Source: Leishmania donovani
Taxonomy: Eukaryota > Euglenozoa > Kinetoplastea > Trypanosomatida > Trypanosomatidae
Length of the DNA stretch: 64,000 bases
Assembly: GCF_000227135.1 (NCBI RefSeq)
Contig: NC_018230.1
Location: 193,761 to 257,760, forward strand
Direction: 5' to 3'
The notes beneath the pieces were generated by a model. The model worked only from the letters and a program-made list of their open reading frames with translations, made no database searches and was not told where the DNA came from. Of this stretch, positions 40,417 to 48,929 are shown piece by piece (the stretch's first letter is position 1; every line of letters begins with the position of its first letter). The position numbers and the translations under genes were made by a program.

Positions 40417-42240
40417 ATGCTGCGCCGAACGCTTCGCTGCTGCGCGGATGTGCGACACACAAGTGTACCGTCCTTCATGCAGCACCCGGTCGAGATGGCC
40501 TTCTACTTCCCACGCTTCCACCCCGACACGCACGTCAACGCGGCAGGTATACCGGAGCTGATCGACGCCGTCGGGCTAATGACGCGGCATTCGCGGCCAT
40601 CTCGTGCGGAGAGCACTGCGTTCACCTCTACTTCGGCCGCGGAGAGCGCCATGTCGCGTGCGCTACCGCCGACTCGGTGGACGACGACCGTCTCAGCGAC
40701 CGCGCAGCCCACGACGGATGCCGCCGTGGCCGAGGCGCAGAAAGACAACGCGAAGAGTCTCTTGCTGCTGGAGCGCGGCATCGACATCCTCAACAGCGTC
40801 GGCGGGGTGCGCAACCCCACGGTGGCGAACCTTCTCCGCCCCCTCTACGCCGCCCGCTTCGAGATGCTCAACGGCAGCGAGCACCTGCCCCGCTCTGAGT
40901 ATGCGAAGCGCATGCACGTGCCCAAGGCCATCCTCCAGCAAGCCGCTCCGCTGCTCTACTACGACGCCTGGGACAAGTCTGATGTGCAGCAGCTTGACAC
41001 GTCCTGTGTTTTGGTTGGCCACTTCATGAAGGCGTTCTGCGCGCTGCATCCGCGTCCCTTCCACCCCGTAGCCGCTCCCGCTACCAGTGGTGGCGCCGGT
41101 TCCTCCCAAACGTCGTCGACGACGACGACGGCCAGCAGCAGCAGCAATGCCACATCATCATCTTCGGCACAATCCCCACCCAAAGGTGCACTTGGCCCGG
41201 CTGAGTGGAAGATGGCTGTCGGTGACGACGGAGAGGGTGCATACCTGACCCTGTCCATTGTCCAAGACCGCGTGGAAGAGCTGCTGCGCCTCGCCACCGC
41301 GGCGTACGACAAGCACGGCAGCACGCGCCCGGAGCTGCGCTGGCTGCGGCCGAAGCTGCTGGTTTTGAAGGGACTGCTCACCATTCCGCTCACGGGGCAC
41401 CTCCTCCACGCACAGCGGTGCATCGAAGAGGCGGCCAACTACGTCGACGCTCTCACGAAGCGCAAGAATCTGCTGCTCGACGGGCTGAAGGAGCGCACGC
41501 ATGAGCCGGAACTCGGGCTCTACATGCTGCTGCAGGCGGAGATCGCCGCCCGCGTCTTTGACTGGGATGTGGCGCCTGGCCAGGTCGATGGTGATGTGGT
41601 GAATATGTTCACGGACGCCGCGGGCTACTACGCCGACCCGCCAAACACAACGCTAGATGGAGACGCCATCATGTCGGAGAGCAAGCTCGCGGAGCAGCGG
41701 TTCGAGGTGGAGGCGTACACGTGCTGTCTGCGCAGCTACGCAGCCTTCTTGCTCGGCGCGCCGCGACCTAAGGCGACGACCACGCGCGACTCACCGGTGT
41801 TTCTCGCAAAGCAGCTCTTCTCGCTGAACCCGCTGCTCACCGTGGCGACATCGTCCTCGCTTATCTTCAGTGATGTGCGGAACGTGTCGGAGTTGCCGCT
41901 GGACATGTGCCGTCGCCGCACCGGCGAGGCCCTCGATCGAGCCCTCAAGCTCAATCGCATGCTTTACCCCGACTTCCGCCAGAACGCACCCGCGGCGTCG
42001 ACGCTCATGACGATGGCATGCATGTACGCGGACACGCGCGACTACCTGTACGCCACAGGGCTCTTCGAGTCGGCGAACAAGGCCGTGACGTACAACTTCG
42101 GCGACACCTCGCTCGAGCACGTCTTCCTGCAGAAGTTACGCTATGAGTTTCTCGCGGGTGTGGGGTCGGAGCAGGAGGCGAAGACCGCATCGCACGAGGT
42201 GGTGCACCTGCTCAAGCGCATGGACGCGCTGCCATGCTGA
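40417..42240 (+). CDS. Putative mitochondrial helical-repeat protein, unknown function
   Basis: Not recognised by name. The 607-aa product starts MLRRTLRCCADVRHTSVPSF, a credible mitochondrial presequence. The open frame begins at 40102, but that upstream part is pyrimidine-derived and lacks protein character, so ATG 40417 is preferred. The body is alpha-helical throughout. Pairs of amphipathic helices such as LLVLKGLLTIPLTGHLLHAQ, YMLLQAEIAARVFDW and LMTMACMYADTRDYLYATGL resemble TPR-type solenoids. A Ser/Thr-rich insert lies near 225-250. A structural or assembly role in mitochondria is a reasonable guess from family habits in trypanosomatids, not shown by the sequence. Confidence 0.82.
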   Translation: MLRRTLRCCADVRHTSVPSFMQHPVEMAFYFPRFHPDTHVNAAGIPELIDAVGLMTRHSRPSRAESTAFTSTSAAESAMSRALPPTRWTTTVSATAQPTTDAAVAEAQKDNAKSLLLLERGIDILNSVGGVRNPTVANLLRPLYAARFEMLNGSEHLPRSEYAKRMHVPKAILQQAAPLLYYDAWDKSDVQQLDTSCVLVGHFMKAFCALHPRPFHPVAAPATSGGAGSSQTSSTTTTASSSSNATSSSSAQSPPKGALGPAEWKMAVGDDGEGAYLTLSIVQDRVEELLRLATAAYDKHGSTRPELRWLRPKLLVLKGLLTIPLTGHLLHAQRCIEEAANYVDALTKRKNLLLDGLKERTHEPELGLYMLLQAEIAARVFDWDVAPGQVDGDVVNMFTDAAGYYADPPNTTLDGDAIMSESKLAEQRFEVEAYTCCLRSYAAFLLGAPRPKATTTRDSPVFLAKQLFSLNPLLTVATSSSLIFSDVRNVSELPLDMCRRRTGEALDRALKLNRMLYPDFRQNAPAASTLMTMACMYADTRDYLYATGLFESANKAVTYNFGDTSLEHVFLQKLRYEFLAGVGSEQEAKTASHEVVHLLKRMDALPC

Positions 42241-42430
42241 TTTGCACCATCATCAGGACCACTAATGCGGTCGGCTGTTGTCGCGGCGCAACGGTGAGAT
42301 CGATGGGCCGGAGAGGAGAGGGGGGAAGGAATGAGGGAGGGAGCCAGAGAAGTCTCACCTGCCCTCCCCTCTCCCTCACTCCCTCCTGTCCTCTGCTCTT
42401 CCAGGTGGATTTCTCCTTCGCTTTTTCTCT
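42241..42430 (+). other. 3' flank of the helical-repeat gene
   Basis: Purine-rich and then CT-rich DNA between the stop codon and the SIDER2 copy, so the SIDER2 element lies within the likely 3' UTR of this gene. Confidence 0.5.
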
Positions 42431-42828
42431 GGTGGCCGCAGGCACCACCACCTCTCTCTCTCTCGCTCTCTGTGCGTGCGGGGGAGCCAGGCAGCCCACC
42501 CACCCACCCATCCCCTATCCCTGCCAATGCCGAACCGCTTCTGGCGGCTACAGAGGGGGGGGGTGAGGTCCCGGGCGGCGTGGTGTCGGAGTGGTCTGCG
42601 ACAGTGAGCACGTCTGTGCCATCCACATGATGGGGGAGCGGCTATGAGCTGGGTGGGTGGAGTTCGAGGCAGAGGCGGTGCCGAGAGGACTCTGGGGCGG
42701 TCGACGAGCGGTAACGCGCGCGTCTACGGCTGCTTGGCACCACGCGATGGGGTGCTGTGGGGCAGGGCCGGGTGGCTCGCGCGGCGTTTGAGCTCCTGGT
42801 GGGATGTATGGCAGCGAGACGGTATGGA
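42431..42828 (+). mobile_element. SIDER2-type retroposon remnant, copy 2
   Basis: Almost identical to 32251-32731 and unbroken here. It contains a G run at 42554-42563 where copy 1 has a gap, the phrases GAGTGGTCTGCGACAGTGAG and TTGGCACCACGCGATGGGGT, and ends at GCAGCGAGACGGT, after which the two loci diverge. It starts about 190 bp after a stop codon, in the same orientation as transcription. The high similarity of two copies 10 kb apart suggests recent spread or gene conversion. Confidence 0.8.
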
Positions 42829-44676
42829 CGCACCGCGGACGAAAACAAGATGAGAGTTTATCACACACACATGCACGCGCAGGTGTGGTGGCGGTGATGT
42901 TGGGCCGCTGTGGAAGTCAAGGCTTTTTCGTCGTTGCGCGCCTCGCCCGTCCTCTTGCGAGTAGGTGTTGTTGTCTGAACGTCGATGGTATTGACGCTTC
43001 CTCCTCCCTCTGACGAGTCGAGGGCGGCAGCACCCGTGAGGCTCTGCGAATGGTCAGCGGGGGGAGGGGGGAGAGGGCGAAGTAGAGAGAGATTGGGGAG
43101 AGGAGGGCGGGTGGGTGCTGCTGGCTTTCCAGTGGTGAGTGAGAGGGGGAATGCTGGCGCGCACGCACAGGTTCGTGTGGGAGTCGTTTGTTGATGCCGG
43201 TGACGTTTTGGGGGCGTGGCAGGGGGAGGAGGCGCATTTAGGCCGTGACGTCTTCCTGCGTCCCCCCCCCCCACGACGTCTGGTGCTACTCTGGGCATAG
43301 TGAAGGGTGGTGGCTTGATGCCGATGATGGTGCGGTTACACGTGGTGGCGGCTCGTTACTGTGGAGGGGGGGGGTGCACACGCGCGCGCGTCGCAGATGA
43401 TTCACTTCGCGCTCTAAGAACCGAACGGAAACAAAGAAAACGAGTAAAACGGGAAGAACGATAGACGCCGACAGTGGTGAAGGCGACGTTGTACGTTGTG
43501 GGGCATGCGTGGGATAGGTGGAGGGGGTGGGGCGTACTGGCCAACGTCGGTGCGAGTGAGCGAATGGGCGTCTCCCCCAACCCTTCCGCCGTGGTCGCGC
43601 TACACAATACCTCTTTGAGTACGGATGCGCTTGTCCCCGTGTAGGGCACTCATAAAACGCACCCGTCGATATGAACCTCTCCCTCCCGCCGACACCGGCA
43701 TGCGCACGCACTGCTTCTACTAGGCTTCCGCCCACTTACCCACCGACCTACTTCTCTGTCTCGCTCCCTCTCGTCGGCTCACTGCCGCACACCGCACACG
43801 CACACATACCCGCGAGCAGCAACCCCCTTCTGCCGCCTCTCCCACGCCCCCGCACACGTTCTTGCACGCTCATCTCTACGTCGCCCACTCTTTGATAACT
43901 GAACCCCCCCCCTTCTGCTTCCTTCCCCTCCGCTGCTACGCGTGCCTCTGCATCCTGTGTGTTTGCTGGTTGTTTGGAGATCCCACCCCCGCCACTGAAC
44001 CCCGCCCCGACACACACACACACACACCACCACCACCATCCTGTCTTGCATCCGAACGCCACGACTCACCTGCATTCGTCCTCACCACGGCACACGCTTA
44101 CGCGACGCTGAGGTAGGGGGAGGTCATTGATCAGGCGGCGAAAGGGTTTGCACACGCCTGCGCGGGTGTTGTAGCCGCACCTTCAGAGGTCCCGCATGCA
44201 GAGCGAAACACAGAGTGGCTGCTCTACACCCTCTCCTCTCCTCATCCGTTTATTTTCTCTTGTGTGTTTGCCGGCCTGACGCTGTCTGCGTGTGCGTGCT
44301 CTTCGTTTTTGTTGCTGCGCTGCGCTGCTCTCTCTCTCTCTCCCCCTCACGCCTCTTCGTCTATCCATCCATCTACCTGCCGGCCGGCCGGCCTGCCTGT
44401 CTCCGTGTGCGTGGCATTACCAGGCGCACGCACGCACAGAGGACGGAGAACGAGACGACAACGTCTATCAACGTGACGTAAACGGAATACCTCGACTGTG
44501 TGTGTGTGGAGGGGGGGCACCGCGCCCATCTGCGTGCCCCCGCCCCTCCCTCCCGCTGTCGGTGTTCACTTTGGGACGGCGGGTTAGAGCGCATAAAACT
44601 CATCACTACCATCTTGCTTGCGTGCCCTACTTTCCACGCGTTGCTCTTTTTTGTTGTTGTTGTTGTTGTTCTCGTG
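42829..44676 (+). other. Long intergenic region
   Basis: 1.85 kb without a credible gene on either strand. It shows G/purine-rich DNA at 43050-43380 (including a C run near 43263-43273 and a G run near 43363-43373) and CT-rich DNA from 43670. A CA run lies at 44010-44028, a CT run near 44327-44345 and a (TTG)n run near 44649-44670 just before the next ATG. Confidence 0.55.
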
Positions 44677-47346
44677 ATGGCCACTATGGCGGTGATGGAC
44701 GCATCGTTGCCGAAGACGACGACCGCGATGACGAACGCGTGCCAGGGCTTCTCTGCGCCGTTGCCCCATCCTACCGCCGTCTCCCCCCCATCCCCCTGCC
44801 AGCAACTTTCGACGCCAACTAACACTCTCACCCGTCAACTCCATCAAGATGGATCACCGCAGCCGAAGCAGTACTGGGAACGTCGTCGCCACTCCAGCTC
44901 CTCTCTCGCGGCGTCACCTTTAGCTTCGTCGGCCTCCTCCACATCGCATGCTTCTCACACGGATGCGTACGAGGCGGCGGTGGCAGCGGAGACGCGGCGC
45001 ACGGACGTGGGTGGCTCCCTGCTTCAGCAGCCGAGCTCTCTGCCGTTATGCACGGTGAAGTCGTACGGCACCGCGTCGGACATCAGCGACGACGGCTCGC
45101 GCAGCTCCTTGAGCGCTGTGGTGGCGGTGCACACACCGACCGATACCTTCGACGTGATGACGACGCAGACAGTAGGCTACAGAACGCCAAGCACCCGCGC
45201 CGAAGTCCAACCGGGTCAGCTCGAGCACCACGCGCAGCACCTGCAGCAGAGGCAAGGGCAAGTCAGGTCCAGCTACGCGGTCGAGTTCTCGGCGTACGCT
45301 CCGCACGGCTTCACTCTTTTGGATGGCAAGGCACACATGGTTGGTGGGGTCGGGCAGAGCGAGTCGGCGCCGCTCGCCAGAGGCACGCCGCAGGAGCCGC
45401 TGGCGCCGGAAGGAGGCGCCAATGTTGGCGCAGCACCGGCTGAGACCGAACGGCCCGCCATCCCCGCCGCTGGCGGCAACAGCCCTGCGCCAGCCTTTCT
45501 GTCGAGAAGCGCGCAGTCGCCAACGGGGCCGCCGCCGACGTTTGTGGAGCTCGTGGTGCGGCGTATGGAGAGCACATCACTCCTGCAGTTTCTGTGGGTG
45601 GTGCTGCTCATGGTCATGCTGCTGGTGGGCAACGCGTTTCAGGTGATCTTCCTCAACTTCTGGATCCACCAGTTTCCTACGAAGCTGAAGCCGCAGATCG
45701 CGCCGGCGTCCTCGTCTTCCGCGAGCAGTGGCAGCGGCAGCGGCAGCGGGGGGCACGCGAAAGCCCTCGCGAGCAGCTACACCACCTTCGTCATCTCTGC
45801 CGTACTGTTCCCCGCCTTCTTCGTTGTGCTCTTCATCACGTACGCACTGTGGCGGCGACCGAACCTGCGCTTCACTCGCGAGTGGGCTGGATGGCGGCTG
45901 CTGTTCGGTATTGGGGCCATGGACGCGTTGAACAGTGCCTTGGCCATCTACGCCGCCGCCAACACGCCGGAAGTGCTTCAGGCGCTGTTCGTCTCCCTCG
46001 TCCCCATCTACTCTGCCATCTTCACCAAGTGGTTGCTGAAGGACCCGCGCGACTACGCCAACCCGTACGTCGTGGTAAGCTTCGTTCTGATCGCGACCGG
46101 TGTAGCGCTTGCCTCACTGTTCAACTACGTCGTGGCGCACCATCACCACACGGAGGACAGCAGCGGAAGTGGTCACGCCGGGGTGAAGGAGCTCTTGCTC
46201 GCCATCTTTTCGGGCGGATCATCGTCATCACTATCTCCCGTGGCGCTGGACCGCCGACTGTGGTGCTTCATCTTCTTTCTCTCCGTCCCGCCAACGGTGC
46301 TGATGAACGTGTGGCAGACCATGTACATGATTCGGTACACAAGCAACGATCAGCTGATGGTCTACCTTGCCGAGCACGCAGATGAGGCGGAATACGAAGA
46401 AAGCGACGATAATGTGGCTGCGGGTGCTCCGGGGCAGAGCACGCCGTTGCTGGACGGCGCCAGAGACAGTCACGGCGACGCGCATCATTGCGCCTCCCCG
46501 GCGGCGGGAGAAGCGGTGGAGCGGGTGCCGCTGCAGCCCTCGGCCGTCTCCGCGTCTAGGTCCTTGCCGGATGGGTGGGCGCACCGGCAGCACCGCCCGC
46601 GCATCCCGCACGGCGAGCACCTCCTGCACGGCGAGGATGCAAGCGTCAAGCTCGTCATGCTGACCTCCGACACGACTATCCAAGCTATCCTTGCCTTTGT
46701 GTTGATGCCGATGGACGCCCTGCCATGGTTCGGCGGCAGTCACTCGATCCGCGAAGTCGTGCAGAACCTCGACGACGGCATCGACTGTGTGCTGCACTGC
46801 CCCCGCAACATGCGTTACTGCATCTTGTACAGCACAGGCTTTGTACTCGTGTACATCGCCTCGGCCTACCTCAACCGCTACAGTGTGACCCTCTGCTCCA
46901 TGGTCAGCCAGCTCTCCGGCCCCATCACGGCCCTCGTTCTCATCGCCTTTCCCACCCTGAACATGACCGACGACGCCTCACCGTGGTACGTGAGCGTCTT
47001 CGCCATCTTCCTGCTGTCCTGCGGCACCGTCCTGTACGTCTACTGGGATGAAATGACGGTGGAGGAGAAGGCAGTCGGCGAGATGCAGCTGAAGTGGGCA
47101 ATGATGCAGGAGCAGTCGCCCCGACACGCGCCGTCGTCGGCAGAGGGCCAGCGGTACCACGAAGTCGACAGCGACGTCAATGGCAGCAGTCTCGCCACAC
47201 TGCAGGCCGGCGTGTCGCAGCCGCAGCACCAGCATCGCCATGCGCGATCGCGGCGCTACCGCCGTCGTCGACAGTCCGATTACGCTGTCGTGGTCGACCA
47301 AGACGCGTCGGATGCCTCGGCCAGCGGACAACCGCACCGCCACTGA
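44677..47346 (+). CDS. CRT-like transporter 1 (drug/metabolite transporter superfamily)
   Basis: An 889-aa membrane protein with about 300 residues of disordered N-terminus. A ten-span core of the chloroquine-resistance-transporter-like family follows, which moves small solutes across digestive or acidic organelle membranes. The first span starts at residue 305 (FLWVVLLMVMLLVGN). Family-like phrases include DALNSALAIYAAANTPEVLQ, LVPIYSAIFTKWLL, LMNVWQTMYMI, AYLNRYSVTLCSMVSQLSGP and LLSCGTVLYVYWDEM. A hydrophilic loop of roughly 110 residues separates LMNVWQTMYMI from VKLVMLTSDTTIQ. A His/Arg-rich tail of about 100 residues follows the last span. The frame is open upstream only from a GTG at 44500; ATG 44677 is the first, with two more in-frame Met within six residues. 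It is paralogous to the next gene. Confidence 0.88.
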   Translation: MATMAVMDASLPKTTTAMTNACQGFSAPLPHPTAVSPPSPCQQLSTPTNTLTRQLHQDGSPQPKQYWERRRHSSSSLAASPLASSASSTSHASHTDAYEAAVAAETRRTDVGGSLLQQPSSLPLCTVKSYGTASDISDDGSRSSLSAVVAVHTPTDTFDVMTTQTVGYRTPSTRAEVQPGQLEHHAQHLQQRQGQVRSSYAVEFSAYAPHGFTLLDGKAHMVGGVGQSESAPLARGTPQEPLAPEGGANVGAAPAETERPAIPAAGGNSPAPAFLSRSAQSPTGPPPTFVELVVRRMESTSLLQFLWVVLLMVMLLVGNAFQVIFLNFWIHQFPTKLKPQIAPASSSSASSGSGSGSGGHAKALASSYTTFVISAVLFPAFFVVLFITYALWRRPNLRFTREWAGWRLLFGIGAMDALNSALAIYAAANTPEVLQALFVSLVPIYSAIFTKWLLKDPRDYANPYVVVSFVLIATGVALASLFNYVVAHHHHTEDSSGSGHAGVKELLLAIFSGGSSSSLSPVALDRRLWCFIFFLSVPPTVLMNVWQTMYMIRYTSNDQLMVYLAEHADEAEYEESDDNVAAGAPGQSTPLLDGARDSHGDAHHCASPAAGEAVERVPLQPSAVSASRSLPDGWAHRQHRPRIPHGEHLLHGEDASVKLVMLTSDTTIQAILAFVLMPMDALPWFGGSHSIREVVQNLDDGIDCVLHCPRNMRYCILYSTGFVLVYIASAYLNRYSVTLCSMVSQLSGPITALVLIAFPTLNMTDDASPWYVSVFAIFLLSCGTVLYVYWDEMTVEEKAVGEMQLKWAMMQEQSPRHAPSSAEGQRYHEVDSDVNGSSLATLQAGVSQPQHQHRHARSRRYRRRRQSDYAVVVDQDASDASASGQPHRH

Positions 47347-48295
47347 TAGAACAGAAGGCATCGCCCACCCACCCACCCCTCACCCCTCCTCTCTCCTCCG
47401 ACGGCTGACAAGCGTTGTGGCAACATGCGTGTGGGTAGTGCGTTGGCTTGTTTAGAGGGCGCCAGAGGTGGGCCTGCGCGTAGTGTGTGCTCCTGCTCTT
47501 CCGTTCTCTCCAGTTGTGGGCGCCGGCGCCGGCGTCATCGTCGCTAATGGGACTTGTCGATCGTGTTGGCAGTGGTGGTGGTGGAAGAATAGGCCAATGC
47601 TGAGAAGATGGGAAGGTTGTGGATATCAGTGGTGTGTGTGTGTGTGTGTACCAGAACGACACACACACACAGAAACTTCATCTCCATCGCTCGCCCGCCA
47701 ATATGCTGCTTGAAGTTTCTGTGTGCATGTGTTTTGTGTCGCCGCGTTGGGGCGTGTCTCTGCGGGTGCACACACTCCATGAAAGCCCCGTAGATCCCCC
47801 ACACCCACAGGAGGAAAGCAGAAGTCGAGGGACACACGAAGTATGGCGCGTGCTGCTGAGCGCATCATCGCCGTCCAACACCACCACTCGCCCTTCTTCT
47901 CTGCCGGTCCTCCTTTCTTCCACGGCTATCTGCCCAACGGTAATGCGGTCGGTCACTCTCATCGAGCTCGTAGACACGCATGTACACTTCACTTCGGCAG
48001 TGCTCGCGTCTTGTTCGCTGTTGTTGTTGCCAAAGGGGTTTTGGGTCATGCCCTGAGGACGGGCTGCTTGGAGGACGCGAGGGGAGGGGGAGCTCTTCAT
48101 CATCACGTGTCTTTGATCCGCACGAACACATACACACAGAGAGAGATACGCGCACAGATGCGCTGGAGCACCCCGCGTCACCTAAAAGGCGGCCTTCCGC
48201 ATGCACAACGCGTTTCGCAGCGCCTCTCCTTTTACTCCCCTCATCATCGTTCATGCCGCCACCTTTTCTGGACATCAGCTGTGGCACATCGCTGA
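47347..48295 (+). other. Intergenic region between the two CRT-like genes
   Basis: Non-coding DNA with a GT run near 47631-47649, a CA run near 47661-47671 and a GTT/GCT-rich patch near 48010-48030. No gene is seen. Confidence 0.55.
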
Positions 48296-48301
48296 TGTGT
48301 G

Positions 48302-48333
<32 letters not shown>

Positions 48334-48549
48334 CCTGAGCGCTGATCGTATCTGACGGTGGTGACGACGCGACTATCATCGAAACCAAAAATGAGCTGCC
48401 GTGGCCTTCAAGAGCCTCACCGATTGGAAGCCTCAACGCCGTGTGCTCGCCCTCAACTCCCTCTCTGCTTCTGTCCCCTTGACAGCCGCGAGGCACGCTT
48501 TCCCGCCTCCTCTAATCGCTTGTGGACCCCTCGCCCACACCTCACACGC
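48296..48549 (+). repeat. Dispersed intergenic repeat, copy 2 (partner at 19651-19898)
   Basis: Starts in a GT run and runs through CGCTGATCGTATCTGACGG to CACACCTCACACGC with only scattered differences from copy 1. Here it lies between the paired CRT-like genes, 381 bp before the second ATG, so it may be in the 3' UTR of the first. After the match the sequence diverges at once. Confidence 0.75.
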
Positions 48550-48814
48550 ATCTGCCTCGCGTTGAGGCGTGGGCCTCTGACGACCACGTTGTGGGCCGAA
48601 CCACCAGCCCAAAAACCACGCACAAATCGCCCAGCTTCCGGAGGTGCTCCCCTCCTTCCCGGGCATCATGCGCCTGTGCGCACCGCTGTGTCCACCCCAC
48701 AAAAGAAAACGATGCCTCTCCCTCCCTCCACTCCCCTGCCTCCCCCCGCGTCCGCGGCGTAACCTCCGCACAGAGCCCCCTCGTCTTCGTTCATCTGTGT
48801 GATCCTGCACGCTC

Positions 48815-48843
48815 TCTGCTTACCTCTCTCTCTCTCTGTTGAG
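48815..48843 (+). promoter_or_regulatory. Probable spliced-leader acceptor for CRT-like gene 2
   Basis: A CT run (about 48822-48840) is followed by AG at 48842-48843, giving an 86-nt 5' UTR. A second option is the AG at 48928-48929, but that would leave no leader before the ATG at 48930. Confidence 0.45.
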
Positions 48844-48929
48844 CTCTGCGACCTGCACCTCTCTGCGTGGCGTTCCTCTCCGTTGCGGACGCCTATGTGT
48901 GCGTGTGCACTCCTCCCTCCCCTCTCAGC

